In this document: positions 18,610 through 27,198 of the stretch, in pieces
Layout: each line of letters opens with the position of its first letter
How positions within the stretch are numbered: the stretch's first letter is position 1
Source of the DNA: Micromonospora chalcea
Lineage (GTDB): Bacteria > Actinomycetota > Actinomycetes > Mycobacteriales > Micromonosporaceae
Assembly: GCF_002926165.1 (NCBI RefSeq)
Contig: NZ_MAGP01000113.1
Span: 1-64,000 of the forward strand
Reading direction: 5' to 3'
Length of the DNA stretch: 64,000 nt
Notes under the pieces: model-generated
What the model was told of the DNA's origin: nothing
Database searches by the model: none
The model's input: only the letters and a program-made list of their open reading frames with translations
Program-made: the position numbers and the translations under genes

Positions 18610-20001
18610 ATGGCCGATACGGTCACCCCCGCCGTCGCCGACCCCGCCGGACCGGGCAGCACCCGCCGCGAGCGCACCGGCTGGTACTTCTACGACTGGG
18701 CGAACTCCGCGTTCCAGACCACGGTCATCACGGTCTTCCTCGGGCCGTTCCTGACCACCGTCACCGAGCTGGCCGCCGGCTGCGAACTGGGCGCGGACAG
18801 CTGCGACGGCGCGGTGTACCCGCTGGGCGTCAAGGTCGCCGCCGGCTCGTTCTACCCGTACCTGATCTCGCTGTCGGTCTTCCTCACCGTGTTCGTGCTG
18901 CCGGTGATCGGCGCGATCGCCGACCGGTCGGCGCACAAGAAGCGGCTGCTCGCCGCGGCGGCGTTCACCGGCGCCGGCGCGACCATCGCGTTCGCGTTCG
19001 TCACCGGTGAGCGCTACCTGCTCGGCGGCGCGCTGTTCCTGGTCGCGAACATCTCCTTCGGCGCCGCCGTGGTCGTCTACAACTCGTTCCTGCCGCAACT
19101 CGGCGGCCCGGACGAGCGCGACGGCATCTCCAGCCGCGGCTGGGCCATCGGCTACCTCGGCGGCGGTCTGCTGCTCGCGCTGAACCTCGTCGCAGTCACC
19201 ATGCTCAGCGAGGAGGGCAACGCCCAGCGCACGCTGGACCTGGCCCGCTGGTCGATCGTGTCCGCCGGCGTGTGGTGGGCGGCGTTCACCCTGGTCCCGC
19301 TGCGCTGGCTGCGCGAGCACCCCACCGCCGCCGCGTTGCAGGCGGGCGGCAACGTGCTCACCGACGGGTTCCGGCAGCTCGGGCGCACCCTGCGCGAGCT
19401 CAAGACGTACCCGCTGACGCTGTTCTTCCTGCTCGCGTTCCTGGTCTTCAACGACGGCATCCAGACCGTCATCACCCTGGCCAGCCAGTACGGCACCGAG
19501 GAGCTGCGACTGGACCAGAGCACGCTGATCGTCACCATCCTGCTGGTGCAGTTCCTCGCGTTCGGTGGCGCGCTGGCCCTCGGCGCGCTCGCCAAGCGCA
19601 TCGGCGCCTGGAAGACCGTGCTGCTGTCGCTGGTGCTCTGGACCGGTGTGATCATCGCCGCGTTCCGGCTGCCGGCCGAGGCGCCCGTGCCGTTCATGAT
19701 CCTCGGCGGCTGCATCGGCCTGGTCCTCGGCGGCAGCCAGGCGCTGAGCCGGTCGCTGTTCAGCCAGCTCATCCCGGCCGGCAAGGAAGGCGAGTACTAC
19801 GGCTTCTACGAGATCAGCGACAAGGGCACCAGCTGGCTCGGCCCGCTGGCGTTCGGCCTGGTGTTCCAGCTGACCTCGTCGTACCGGGTGGGCCTGGTGT
19901 CGCTGTTGATCTTCTTCGTGGTCGGCTTCGCGCTGCTCGCCGCCGTGCCGATGCGCCGGGCCATCATCGCCGCCGGCAACACCCCGCCCCGGGTGCTCTG
20001 A
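18610..20001 (+). CDS. UMF1-family (Atg22-like) MFS transporter
   Basis: This 463-aa multi-span membrane carrier belongs to the UMF1 branch, recognised by the opening GWYFYDWANSAFQTTVITVF and by the Atg22-like second half (NDGIQTVITLASQYGTEELRL). About 12 membrane segments are seen. A conserved G-x-x-S-R-S-x-F type segment is QALSRSLFSQLIPAGKEGEYYG. It lies 20 bases after the phosphodiesterase gene. Uptake or export of glycerophosphodiesters or amino acids is possible, but no substrate can be assigned from sequence. Confidence 0.88.
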   Translation: MADTVTPAVADPAGPGSTRRERTGWYFYDWANSAFQTTVITVFLGPFLTTVTELAAGCELGADSCDGAVYPLGVKVAAGSFYPYLISLSVFLTVFVLPVIGAIADRSAHKKRLLAAAAFTGAGATIAFAFVTGERYLLGGALFLVANISFGAAVVVYNSFLPQLGGPDERDGISSRGWAIGYLGGGLLLALNLVAVTMLSEEGNAQRTLDLARWSIVSAGVWWAAFTLVPLRWLREHPTAAALQAGGNVLTDGFRQLGRTLRELKTYPLTLFFLLAFLVFNDGIQTVITLASQYGTEELRLDQSTLIVTILLVQFLAFGGALALGALAKRIGAWKTVLLSLVLWTGVIIAAFRLPAEAPVPFMILGGCIGLVLGGSQALSRSLFSQLIPAGKEGEYYGFYEISDKGTSWLGPLAFGLVFQLTSSYRVGLVSLLIFFVVGFALLAAVPMRRAIIAAGNTPPRVL

Positions 20002-20057
20002 CGGGTCGATCATCGCGGACCGGATCCGGCGGCGTCGATGGACTAGGCTGCCCCGAC

Positions 20058-20771
20058 GTGACCGACGACGCCGCCCCGACCTGCCTGGCCCGTCCCCTGC
20101 CGGGGCCGGGCGACGACCGAGCCGCCGGCTGCGCCGCCGCCCGCGGCGTCGACGGCCGGCCGCTGCACGCCGCCGCCCTGAAGTTCTTCTGGGGGCCGAT
20201 GGACTGCGGCAAGTCCACCATGGCGTTGCAGATGAACCACAACCACGCCCGCCAGGGCCGCCGCGGCCTGGTCACCACCCGCATCGACCGCTCGCTGGGC
20301 CCGCAGGTCACCACCCGCATCGGCCTGGCCCACGAGGCCGTCGAGGTCACCGACGACCTGGACCTGCGCGACCTGGTCCGCGACGCCTGGGCCGAAGGGG
20401 TACGGGTGGACTACCTGATCTGCGACGAGGCGTCGTTCTACAACCTCGAACACGTCGAGCAGATGGCCGAACTGGTCGACCGGTTCGACGTCGACGTCTA
20501 CGCCTTCGGGCTGGCCACCGACTTCCGCTCCTGCCTGTTCCCGGCCGCGCAGCGGCTGTTCGAACTGGCCGACGAGGTGGCCCGCATCCAGGTCGAGGTG
20601 CTGTGCTGGTGCGGGCGGGAAGGGCTGCTCAACGCCCGGGTCGTGCAGGGCGCGGTGGTCCGCGAGGGCGCCCAGGTCGTCATCGGCGACACCGTGGACA
20701 CCGCCGACGTGCGCTACCAGGTGCTGTGCCGGCGGCACTACCGCTCCGGGGACCTCGGCCCCCGCGCCTGA
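20058..20771 (+). CDS. tdk: Thymidine kinase (class II)
   Basis: This salvage enzyme phosphorylates thymidine to dTMP. The P-loop is GPMDCGKST (residues 46-54), the Walker B region is YLICDEASFY, and the lasso/zinc end shows VLCWCGREG and VLCRRHY, giving three cysteines and a histidine. With the GTG at 20058 the protein is 237 aa and has about 40 unconserved N-terminal residues before the family start LKFFWGPMD. No other plausible start lies closer to the P-loop. The gene is on its own, 56 bases after the MFS gene. Confidence 0.9.
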   Translation: MTDDAAPTCLARPLPGPGDDRAAGCAAARGVDGRPLHAAALKFFWGPMDCGKSTMALQMNHNHARQGRRGLVTTRIDRSLGPQVTTRIGLAHEAVEVTDDLDLRDLVRDAWAEGVRVDYLICDEASFYNLEHVEQMAELVDRFDVDVYAFGLATDFRSCLFPAAQRLFELADEVARIQVEVLCWCGREGLLNARVVQGAVVREGAQVVIGDTVDTADVRYQVLCRRHYRSGDLGPRA

Positions 20772-20774
20772 GCC

Positions 20775-21236
20775 TCAGAACGGGTCCCCGCACACCCGCC
20801 ACGACCCGCCCTCCGACACGATCGGCAACTCACGTTCCTCGCTGCCGCCGCCGTCACGGTTGATCCGCACGATCACCGTCCCGGTCGGCTTGCCGGAGCG
20901 GGTCGCCACCGACACGTCGACGATCTCGTAGCCGCTGACCTGCGGCGGCGTACGCACCCAACTGCCGAAGCCGGCCTTGCTCCACCTGCCCCGGGCCTCG
21001 GCGCACAGCCGCTCGTACGCCGCGTCGGTGTCCCCGGCGGCGACGTCGCGGAAGAACCCGTCGGCGGTCTCCCGGACCGGCCCGTCGGACTGGAGCACCA
21101 CCTGCGCGTTCCACACCGCCAGCCCGGCCACCCCGATCAGGCAGGTGCCCACGCCGAGACCGGCGATCAGCACGCCCGCGCGTAGCGGCCGGCGCCGCCG
21201 GGCCGTGTGGTGCCACTCCTGCTGCCTGCCCATCAC
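20775..21236 (-). CDS. Hypothetical membrane-anchored protein, NTF2-like fold likely
   Basis: This 153-aa protein has a basic N-terminus (HHTARRRRPLR), one hydrophobic helix (VLIAGLGVGTCLIGVAGLAVW, residues about 21-42) and an extracytoplasmic domain. The pattern VRETADGFFRDVAAGDTDAAYERLC resembles the DUF4878/lumazine-binding NTF2-like proteins found in many actinobacteria, followed by alternating strands ending GGSWRVCGDPF. Two cysteines in the outer domain could form a disulfide. An alternative ATG is one codon downstream. Function is unknown. It is convergent with thymidine kinase with only three bases between stops. Confidence 0.75.
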   Translation of the reverse strand: MMGRQQEWHHTARRRRPLRAGVLIAGLGVGTCLIGVAGLAVWNAQVVLQSDGPVRETADGFFRDVAAGDTDAAYERLCAEARGRWSKAGFGSWVRTPPQVSGYEIVDVSVATRSGKPTGTVIVRINRDGGGSEERELPIVSEGGSWRVCGDPF

Positions 21237-21398
21237 CGTCGACGGTAGGCAACCGGAACGCGCCGCGCAGGCGGTTGCGCCGCGCGCCCGTGGCGGGCCG
21301 AAGATGTCAGGGGGCGGCGGCAGACTGCCGGTACGCCCGATCGGGCAGCCGTTCTGCCTCTGCCCCCGCCCGCAGGGCTGACCGGTCCGCGCGACGGC

Positions 21399-22388
21399 TC
21401 AGCCGCGACGGCGGGCGCGGGCCGCCCAGATCGCGTACGCCGGATCGCGGTCCAGGTTGTGCCGGTCCCGGTCGTAGCGGCGGGTGGTACGCGGATCGGC
21501 GTGCCCCATCGCGTCCTGCACGTCCTCCAGCGGCACCCCCTCGGAGCGGGCCGTGGTGGCGAACGCGTGGCGCAGCGAGTGCGGTGACAGCTTCGCCCAG
21601 GCGGCTATCCCGGCCCGCTGCGCGAGGCGGCGCACCAGCCGGAACACGGCATGCCGGTCCAGCCGGCCGCCGGTCGCGGTGACCAGCAGCGGACCGGTCA
21701 GCTCCGGCACCGTCACGCCCTGCGCCTCGGCCCGCGCGGTCAGGTAGGCGTCGAGGGCGTACGCGGTGCCCGGGGTGAGCGCGCGCCGGCGTACCTTGCC
21801 GCCCTTGCCGACGAAGCGGACGCTGCGGTGACCGCGCTCCGTGCCCAGGTCGGACACGTCCAGCGCGACCAGTTCCCCCACCCGCAGCCCCAGGTCGGCC
21901 AGGAGCGCGACGGCGGCCCGGTTGCGGGCGGCGGTCGGGCCGGTGTCGGCCTCGGCGGCGGCGATCAGCGCGTCGACCTCCTCCGGCGTCAGGCCGACGG
22001 TGGCGGAGTGGTCCCGGTCCACCCGCGGCCGGTCCGCCGCCGACACCGGGTTGGCGGTCACCGCGCCCAGCTTGGCGAGGAAGTCGTACCAGCTCGACAG
22101 CGCGGACAACCGGCGCGCGACGGTGGCCGGCGTGAGCGTCCGGCCGTCGCGCCCGCGCGGCGTGGACTCCAGCTCCCGGCCGTAGGCGTTGACGTCGAGG
22201 AAGGTGGCCCGCAGCGGGTCGAGCCCCCGCTCGGCGCACCAGCTCAGCCAGCCGGTGACGTCACGGCGGTACGCGTCACGGGTGTGCTCGGACAGCCGCC
22301 GGTTGCGCAGCCACGCCTCGGTGACGTCGGCCGGGCCGGCGGGCAGGGCGGCGGTGCGGGCGCGCGGCAGCACCTCGGGGCGAAGCAT
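21399..22388 (-). CDS. Tyrosine recombinase / XerC-XerD-like integrase
   Basis: This is a site-specific DNA recombinase of 329 aa. The N-terminal SAM-like core-binding domain covers about residues 20-115 (EAWLRNRRLSEHTRDAYRRD) and the catalytic domain 130-315. All catalytic positions are visible: Arg169 in LGLRVGEL, Lys near 195-198 in GKGGKVRR, His270 and Arg273 in SPHSLRHAF, His296 in MGHADPRTTRRY, and Tyr305. It fits a XerC/D-like or stand-alone integrase. No excisionase, tRNA or att-like direct repeat is adjacent, so there is no evidence of an integrated element. Flanking genes look chromosomal. Confidence 0.88.
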   Translation of the reverse strand: MLRPEVLPRARTAALPAGPADVTEAWLRNRRLSEHTRDAYRRDVTGWLSWCAERGLDPLRATFLDVNAYGRELESTPRGRDGRTLTPATVARRLSALSSWYDFLAKLGAVTANPVSAADRPRVDRDHSATVGLTPEEVDALIAAAEADTGPTAARNRAAVALLADLGLRVGELVALDVSDLGTERGHRSVRFVGKGGKVRRRALTPGTAYALDAYLTARAEAQGVTVPELTGPLLVTATGGRLDRHAVFRLVRRLAQRAGIAAWAKLSPHSLRHAFATTARSEGVPLEDVQDAMGHADPRTTRRYDRDRHNLDRDPAYAIWAARARRRG

Positions 22389-22492
22389 GTGAGAAAGGCT
22401 CTCAGCCCGCGGATGGTTTGGCGATCAGGCGCGCTGGTACGACAACGCGGGGTCGGCCGGCGCTCCGGCCTCCCCCGCGTCGGTGTGGACGG

Positions 22493-22927
22493 TCAGGCGG
22501 TGGTGAGCTGGCGGCGGCCGTTGCCCTCGGCGGGCGTGGCCACGGTGATCCGGCGCGGCTTGGCGCGCTCGGCGATCGGGATGCGCAGCGTCAGCACGCC
22601 GTTCTCGTAGCCGGCCTCCAGCCGGTCGGTGTCGAGCGTGTCGCCCAGGAACAGCTGCCGGGTGAACGTGCCCATCGGACGCTCGGCGGCGACCAGTTCG
22701 ACGTTCTCGCCGCTGGGGCGGCGGCGCTCGGCGCGGACGGTCAGCACGTTGCGCTCGACGGTGCAGTCGATGCTGTCCGGGTCGACGCCGGGCAGGTCGA
22801 ACGCCGCGTAGAAGTGATCACCGTCGCGGTAGGCGTCCAGGTGCATCACGGCGGGCCGGGCGGCGGTGCCGAAGAACTGCTCGGCGATCCGGTCGATCTC
22901 GCGGAACGGGTCGGTACGCATCAACAT
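22493..22927 (-). CDS. Hsp20 / alpha-crystallin family small heat-shock protein
   Basis: This ATP-independent holdase chaperone prevents aggregation of unfolded proteins. The alpha-crystallin domain occupies about residues 35-130: FDLPGVDPDSIDCTVERNVLTVRAER, then TFTRQLFLGDTLDTDRLEAGYENGVLTLRIPIAE. Length is 144 aa. The ATG at 22927 has AGGAGG eight bases upstream, which decides it over the ATG two codons later. A HAIR operator lies about 40 bases upstream, so HspR repression is expected, as for the hsp18/dnaK regulons. HspR itself is not in this window. Confidence 0.92.
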   Translation of the reverse strand: MLMRTDPFREIDRIAEQFFGTAARPAVMHLDAYRDGDHFYAAFDLPGVDPDSIDCTVERNVLTVRAERRRPSGENVELVAAERPMGTFTRQLFLGDTLDTDRLEAGYENGVLTLRIPIAERAKPRRITVATPAEGNGRRQLTTA

Positions 22928-22966
22928 GGCTCTTGCCTCCTCGGTTCTCCTGGCCCAAGGTCTCAA

Positions 22967-22987
22967 GTTGAGTCTTGGTGACTCAAG
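22967..22987 (-). promoter_or_regulatory. HAIR operator (HspR-binding) upstream of hsp20
   Basis: On the gene strand it reads CTTGAGT-N7-ACTCAAC, followed by TTGAG. The consensus HspR-associated inverted repeat is CTTGAGT-N7-ACTCAAG, so only one base differs and the spacing is exact. Its position about 40 bases before the hsp20 start fits repression of the promoter. Confidence 0.85.
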
Positions 22988-23001
22988 TTCCTGGTTCTGT
23001 T

Positions 23002-23511
23002 TTAACGCGCCCGCGCCGCGTCGTCAACTCGCGCCGGCAGTGACTTCTCGAACCAGTGCTGCGCGTACGGGCCGCTGGTGAAGGCGGGGATCTCCCGGTA
23101 GCCGTGCCGGGCGTACAGGGCCCGCGCCTCGACCAGGTCGGAGCGGGTGTCCAGCCGGATCCGCGTCGCCCCGCCACCGACGGCGTACGCCTCGATCGCG
23201 GCGATCAGCGCCGCTCCACCACCGGCGCCACGGTGCTCCGGGCGCACGTACACCCGGGTCAGCTCGGCCCAGTCCGGCTGCCACCGCAGCCCGGCGCACC
23301 CGGCGAGCCGGCCGTAGCGGCGGGCCAGCACCAGCAGCCCGGTCGGCGGGACCAGATCGTCGCTCGGGTCCTCGGCCAGCGCGGCGTCCACCTCACCCGG
23401 CCGCTCCGGACGCCCGTACCAGCGGCGCACCATCTCCGCCATGTACTCGCGCAGCACCAGCGTCGCGTCCGGCTCCTCCGGGCGTACGACGTGCGTGCTC
23501 CAGCCGCTCAC
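23002..23511 (-). CDS. GNAT-family N-acetyltransferase
   Basis: This 169-aa acetyltransferase has the GNAT fold. The acetyl-CoA pyrophosphate loop is VYVRPEHRGAGGGAALIAAI (motif A), and the later strand reads IRLDTRSDLVEARALYARHGYREI (motif B). The GTG start at 23511 overlaps the stop of the DUF2087 regulator gene (GTGA), so the pair is translationally coupled. This gives a regulator-plus-modifying-enzyme operon; the acetylated substrate is unknown. Upstream in-frame sequence belongs to the other gene's region and is excluded. Confidence 0.87.
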   Translation of the reverse strand: MSGWSTHVVRPEEPDATLVLREYMAEMVRRWYGRPERPGEVDAALAEDPSDDLVPPTGLLVLARRYGRLAGCAGLRWQPDWAELTRVYVRPEHRGAGGGAALIAAIEAYAVGGGATRIRLDTRSDLVEARALYARHGYREIPAFTSGPYAQHWFEKSLPARVDDAARAR

Positions 23512-24035
23512 GGCCCGGTCCGCCAGTAGACGCCCTGCTCGCGGGTGAGCAGCATGTCGTCGATCAGGTAGCGGCGCAGCGTCACGTGGTCGGCCTCGCC
23601 GCCCTCGCACCACCGGCGCAGCGCGTCGTCCACCTCCCGCTCCGGATAACGACGTCCCGGCTCGAAGGTGCGTTCGGTGATGTGTTCCAGCAGCACGCGG
23701 CGGCGTCCGCGCTGCGCCGGCTGCTGGGTCAGCGCGCCGTCGCGCAGGAACGTGCGCAGGATCATCTCGCGCGGGTTCGCCGCCGGGGCTACCGGCGACG
23801 CCGCCCCGGCCCGGGCGAACTCGCGCAGCCGCTCGGCGTCGACCCGCAGCCCATCCCCGTCGTCGGCGAGCACACCGGTGTCGGTGAGACGGCGTACGGC
23901 CACCGCGGCGTCGCGGGCCGGCAGCCCGGTGCGGGCCACCACGGCAGACAGGTCCCGGGCGCCGAGCACGATCGCGGCGAACACGGTCCGGCGGCGCTCG
24001 TCGGCGAGCGCCCCGGCGAGGGCATGAGCGGTCAT
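23508..24035 (-). CDS. DUF2087-domain transcriptional regulator
   Basis: This 175-aa protein combines an N-terminal winged helix-turn-helix (ADERRRTVFAAIVLGARDLSAVVARTGL, then AVAVRRLTDTGVL, residues about 10-60) with a C-terminal DUF2087 domain (FEPGRRYPEREVDDALRRW, HVTLRRYLIDDMLL, GVYWRTGP). DUF2087 often accompanies ArsR-like or acetyltransferase domains. It is followed by a GNAT gene with a 4-base overlap. It is likely to regulate its own operon, but no operator was evident to me. Confidence 0.85.
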   Translation of the reverse strand: MTAHALAGALADERRRTVFAAIVLGARDLSAVVARTGLPARDAAVAVRRLTDTGVLADDGDGLRVDAERLREFARAGAASPVAPAANPREMILRTFLRDGALTQQPAQRGRRRVLLEHITERTFEPGRRYPEREVDDALRRWCEGGEADHVTLRRYLIDDMLLTREQGVYWRTGP

Positions 24036-24093
24036 GGCGGGCAGCCTGTCAGCAACCCACCCGGTCCGGCCAGGCGTTTTCCGGCCGCCGATG

Positions 24094-24582
24094 TCACAGC
24101 CGCCGGTGCATGACGTGCAGCCCGACCCGGCCCAGCGTCGGGTGGGCGAACGACTCCGGCACGGTGCCGATCACCGTGAAGCCCAGCCGCCGGTACAGCT
24201 CCACCGCCGCCGTGTTGGTCTCCACCACGGCGTTGAACTGCATCGCGGCGAAGCCCTGCCGCCGGGCCCAGTCCAACGCGTCCTCGCACAGCGCACGGCC
24301 CACGCCCCGGCCGCGCGCATGCGCCGCCACCATGAAGCTCGCGGTCGCCACGTGCGAGCCCGGCCCGGGCCGGTTCGGGCCCATCTTCGCGGTGCCGCGC
24401 ACCGTGCCGTCGTGGTCCACCGCGACCGAGGTACGCCCCGGCGGCCGCTCCACCCACACCTCGCGCGCCGTCTCCGGCGACCAGTCCGGGTCGTACGCGA
24501 ACGTGTCGGCGGCGGTCACGACGTCGGCGAAGATCGGCCAGACCTGGTCCCAGTCGGCGTCGGCGTAGTCACGAATCCTCAT
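24094..24582 (-). CDS. GNAT-family N-acetyltransferase (phosphinothricin-acetyltransferase-like)
   Basis: This 162-aa GNAT enzyme opens MRIRDYADADWDQVWPIFADV, continues with ETAREVWVERPPGRTSVAVD, and has the acetyl-CoA loop MVAAHARGRGVGRALCEDAL. The strand AVVETNTAAVELYRRLGFTVIGTVPE follows. The overall look is close to YncA/PAT-type acetyltransferases. The ATG at 24582 matches the family start; the frame runs further upstream without conservation. It stands 58 bases after the start of the DUF2087 gene region and is probably transcribed on its own. Confidence 0.87.
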   Translation of the reverse strand: MRIRDYADADWDQVWPIFADVVTAADTFAYDPDWSPETAREVWVERPPGRTSVAVDHDGTVRGTAKMGPNRPGPGSHVATASFMVAAHARGRGVGRALCEDALDWARRQGFAAMQFNAVVETNTAAVELYRRLGFTVIGTVPESFAHPTLGRVGLHVMHRRL

Positions 24583-24690
24583 CGCCGGGCACGCTAACCG
24601 TCGCCCCGGCCGTCCGGCCACCGGTTTCCGTCCACCCGGCCGAGGGTCACGGGGCATCGACGGCCCGCCGGTGCGGTCCATCATGGGCAG

Positions 24691-26232
24691 GTGGCCGAAT
24701 CAGTCGCCGACGTCGATCGGAGCCAGGCCGCCGCGCCCGGTGGCCCGCCGCCCGCCGGTCCGCGTACCGCAGCGCCCCTGGTGGTGGGCGCGGTCCTCAC
24801 CGTCGTGCTGCTGTCGCTCGCCGGCCGCTACGGCTACCACCGCGACGAGCTGTACTTCCTGCTGTGCGGCCGGCACCTTGACTGGGGCTACGTCGACCAG
24901 GGGCCGCTCGTGCCGGCGCTGGCGCGGCTGGCCGACACGATCGCGCCGGGCAACCTGGTCGTGCTGCGTACCCCGGAGGCGTTCATCGGCGGCGCGGCGG
25001 TGGTGCTGGTCGCCGCGATCGCCCGGCAGTTCGGCGCCGACCGCGTCACCCAGACGGCCGCGGCGGTGCTCGCCGCTGCCTCGGGCATCGTGCCGGCCGG
25101 CGGGCACCTGCTCAGCACCACGAGCGTCGACCTGCTGGTGTGGCTGGCCGCGGCGCTGTGCGTGGTGCGGATGCTGCGCACCGGCGACAGCCGGTGGGCG
25201 CTCGGCGCCGGGCTCGCGCTCGGCGTCGGCCTGCTCAACAAGCCGCTGCCCGCCCTGCTCGGCGTCGGCCTGGTCGCCGGTCTGCTGATCGCCGGGCCGC
25301 GCCGGCTGCTGCGCGACCGGTGGGTGCTCGCCGGCACGGGCGTCGCCGTGCTGCTCGCCGCGCCGTACGTGGCGTGGCAGGCCGCGCACGGCTTCCCGCA
25401 GCTCGACGTCGCCGCGTCGATCGCCGACGGCGACAGCTCCTACAGCGGCCGCATCGACGCGCTGGTGCTCCAGTTCCTGATCATCAGCCCGTTCGCGGTT
25501 CCGGTGTGGGTCGCCGGGCTGGTCGCGCTGCTGCGCCGGCCGTCCTGGGCGGCGTACCGGTCGCTGGCCTGGGCCTGGCTGGTCGTCGTCGCGATCGTGC
25601 TGGTGGCCGGCGGCAAGGGCTACTACGACGCGCCGCTGCTGCTGGTGCTCACCGCCGCCGGGGTGGTGCCGGCCGTCGAATGGGCGCGGCGGGGCGCGCC
25701 CCGGGTCCGGCAGGCGCTGCTGGTCACCGCCGCCGTGCTGATGGCCGCGAGCAGCGCGGTGCTGCTGCTGCCCACGCTGCCCGCCGACCGGCTGCCCGGG
25801 TTCGTGGTCGCGGCGAACTACGACGCGGGCGAGACCATCGGCTGGCCCGAGTTCGCCGACTCGGTCGCCGCCGTGCACCGCGCCCTGCCCCCGGCCGAGC
25901 GGGGCCGGGCGGTGGTGCTGACCGGCAACTACGGCGCGGCCGGCGCGCTGGCCCGGTACGGTCCGGCCCGGGGACTGCCGCGCGCGTACTCCGGGCACAA
26001 CAGCATGGCCACGTTCGGCCGGCCGCCCGACGACGCGGACGTGGTGATCGTCGTCGGCTGGTCCCGCCCGGACCGGTTGCGCGCCTGGTTCACCGAGGTC
26101 ACCGAGGCCGGCCGGGTCGACCAGCGGGTCGACGTCGACAACGACGAGAACGGCGAGCCGATCTTCGTCGCCCGAGGGCTGCGCCGTCAGTGGTCGCAGA
26201 TCTGGGACTCCGAGGTACGGCACGGCTCCTGA
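24691..26232 (+). CDS. GT39/ArnT-like membrane glycosyltransferase
   Basis: This is an integral membrane GT-C glycosyltransferase of 513 aa with about 11-12 helices. The first extracytoplasmic loop carries the acidic motif in YGYHRDELYFLLCGRHLDWGY, typical of the PMT/ArnT family, which uses polyprenyl-phosphate sugars. The C-terminal soluble part (NYDAGETIGWPEFADSV, NYGAAGALARYGP) lies outside the membrane. The GTG start is 14 bases after no clear ribosome site. The acceptor (lipid, protein or cell-wall polymer) is unknown. A TIGR04222 membrane gene follows 13 bases later. Confidence 0.87.
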   Translation: MAESVADVDRSQAAAPGGPPPAGPRTAAPLVVGAVLTVVLLSLAGRYGYHRDELYFLLCGRHLDWGYVDQGPLVPALARLADTIAPGNLVVLRTPEAFIGGAAVVLVAAIARQFGADRVTQTAAAVLAAASGIVPAGGHLLSTTSVDLLVWLAAALCVVRMLRTGDSRWALGAGLALGVGLLNKPLPALLGVGLVAGLLIAGPRRLLRDRWVLAGTGVAVLLAAPYVAWQAAHGFPQLDVAASIADGDSSYSGRIDALVLQFLIISPFAVPVWVAGLVALLRRPSWAAYRSLAWAWLVVVAIVLVAGGKGYYDAPLLLVLTAAGVVPAVEWARRGAPRVRQALLVTAAVLMAASSAVLLLPTLPADRLPGFVVAANYDAGETIGWPEFADSVAAVHRALPPAERGRAVVLTGNYGAAGALARYGPARGLPRAYSGHNSMATFGRPPDDADVVIVVGWSRPDRLRAWFTEVTEAGRVDQRVDVDNDENGEPIFVARGLRRQWSQIWDSEVRHGS

Positions 26233-26245
26233 CATACTTGCCGCC

Positions 26246-27064
26246 ATGCTCTGGGGAGTCAGCGGGTCGATCTTCCTCCTCGACTACCTCGGCGCGGTCG
26301 CCGTGGCCGTCGCGATCGCGGTCGCGGTACGCGAACTGACCGGCCGCCGTGCCCGGGGCGCGACGCCCGACCGGGTCGAGCTGGCGTACCTGACCGACCG
26401 GGCGCTGCTGGCCTGCCAGCTCGGGGTGGCCGCGCTGCGCCGCGCCGGTGGCGTCGAGATCGGCGAGCTGGCCACCCTGCGTGCGCAGGGGCGTCCCCCG
26501 GCCGGTTCGCCCGCGCTGGTGCGCGCCCTGCACAGCGCGCTGCGCCACCCGCAGACCTGGGCCGCGGTGCTCGCCGACCCGGAGGTGGGCCGGGCGCTGC
26601 GCCGTACGGTCGGGCGGCTGGTCCGCGACGGCTGGCTGCTCACCCGCGCGCAGCGGCGGCGGATCGCGCTGGGCACGGTGCCGCTGTTCGCGGTCGCCGC
26701 GGTCGGGCTGACCCGGCTCGTGGACAGCGCCGTCGAGGGGCGCTCCGCCGGTGGTCCCGCCTCGGTCGCCGGGCTGCTGCTCTGCTGCCTGGCCACCGCC
26801 CTCGGCGGCTGGTGGCTGACCGAGGTGCCGGAGACCGGGTCCGCCGCCCGGCGCCTGCTGCGGCGGCTGCGCCGCGAGCACGCCGACCTCGACCCCGAGC
26901 GCCGCCCGGTCTGGCAGGGCCGCGACACCGACACGCTGCTCACCGGAATGGCCCTGTTCGGCCCCCGCCCCCTGCTCGCCGTGGACCCGGCCTTCGCCGT
27001 CCAGGTGGGGATCGACCCGGACCGGGACCGCCCGCGCCCCGACCGCAAACCCGCCCGCCGCTGA
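26246..27064 (+). CDS. TIGR04222-type membrane protein
   Basis: This 272-aa membrane protein has three main hydrophobic segments (near residues 7-28, 143-160 and 175-195) and a soluble stretch with RVELAYLTDRALLACQLGVAALRRAGGVEIG. I read it as the TIGR04222 family, which is confined to actinobacteria and has no known function. The usual Cys-rich or Gly-rich C-terminus seen in some members is absent; here the tail is rich in Arg, Asp and Pro. It follows the glycosyltransferase by 13 bases and may be in the same operon. Confidence 0.7.
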   Translation: MLWGVSGSIFLLDYLGAVAVAVAIAVAVRELTGRRARGATPDRVELAYLTDRALLACQLGVAALRRAGGVEIGELATLRAQGRPPAGSPALVRALHSALRHPQTWAAVLADPEVGRALRRTVGRLVRDGWLLTRAQRRRIALGTVPLFAVAAVGLTRLVDSAVEGRSAGGPASVAGLLLCCLATALGGWWLTEVPETGSAARRLLRRLRREHADLDPERRPVWQGRDTDTLLTGMALFGPRPLLAVDPAFAVQVGIDPDRDRPRPDRKPARR

Positions 27065-27079
27065 CCGAACCCCCCATTT

Positions 27080-27146
27080 CGGGTCGATCATGAGGTTGAC
27101 GGTGTCCGGCGCCCGGTTTGTCCGGTACAACTTCATGATCGACCCG
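27080..27146. repeat. REP-like 55-bp palindromic repeat, copy 1
   Basis: The GATC-to-GATC core (27086-27140) is 55 bp with arms GATCATGAGGTTG and, complementary, CAACTTCATGATC. The flanks CGGGTC and GACCCG extend the pairing. The centre contains CCGGTTTGTCCGG. It matches the 39.5-kb copy at 39 of 55 positions with no gap. It lies between the TIGR04222 gene and a small hypothetical gene, outside any coding region. Confidence 0.75.
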
Positions 27147-27198
27147 GCGGTGGCAGGCCCGCCGGTTTCCTTGTCTTGAGGGGCGGGAAGGCTCGGGC

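Noticed and set aside
21237..22492. Possible genomic island or prophage around the tyrosine recombinase
   Set aside because: No tRNA, att repeat, phage gene or base-composition change is visible around it.
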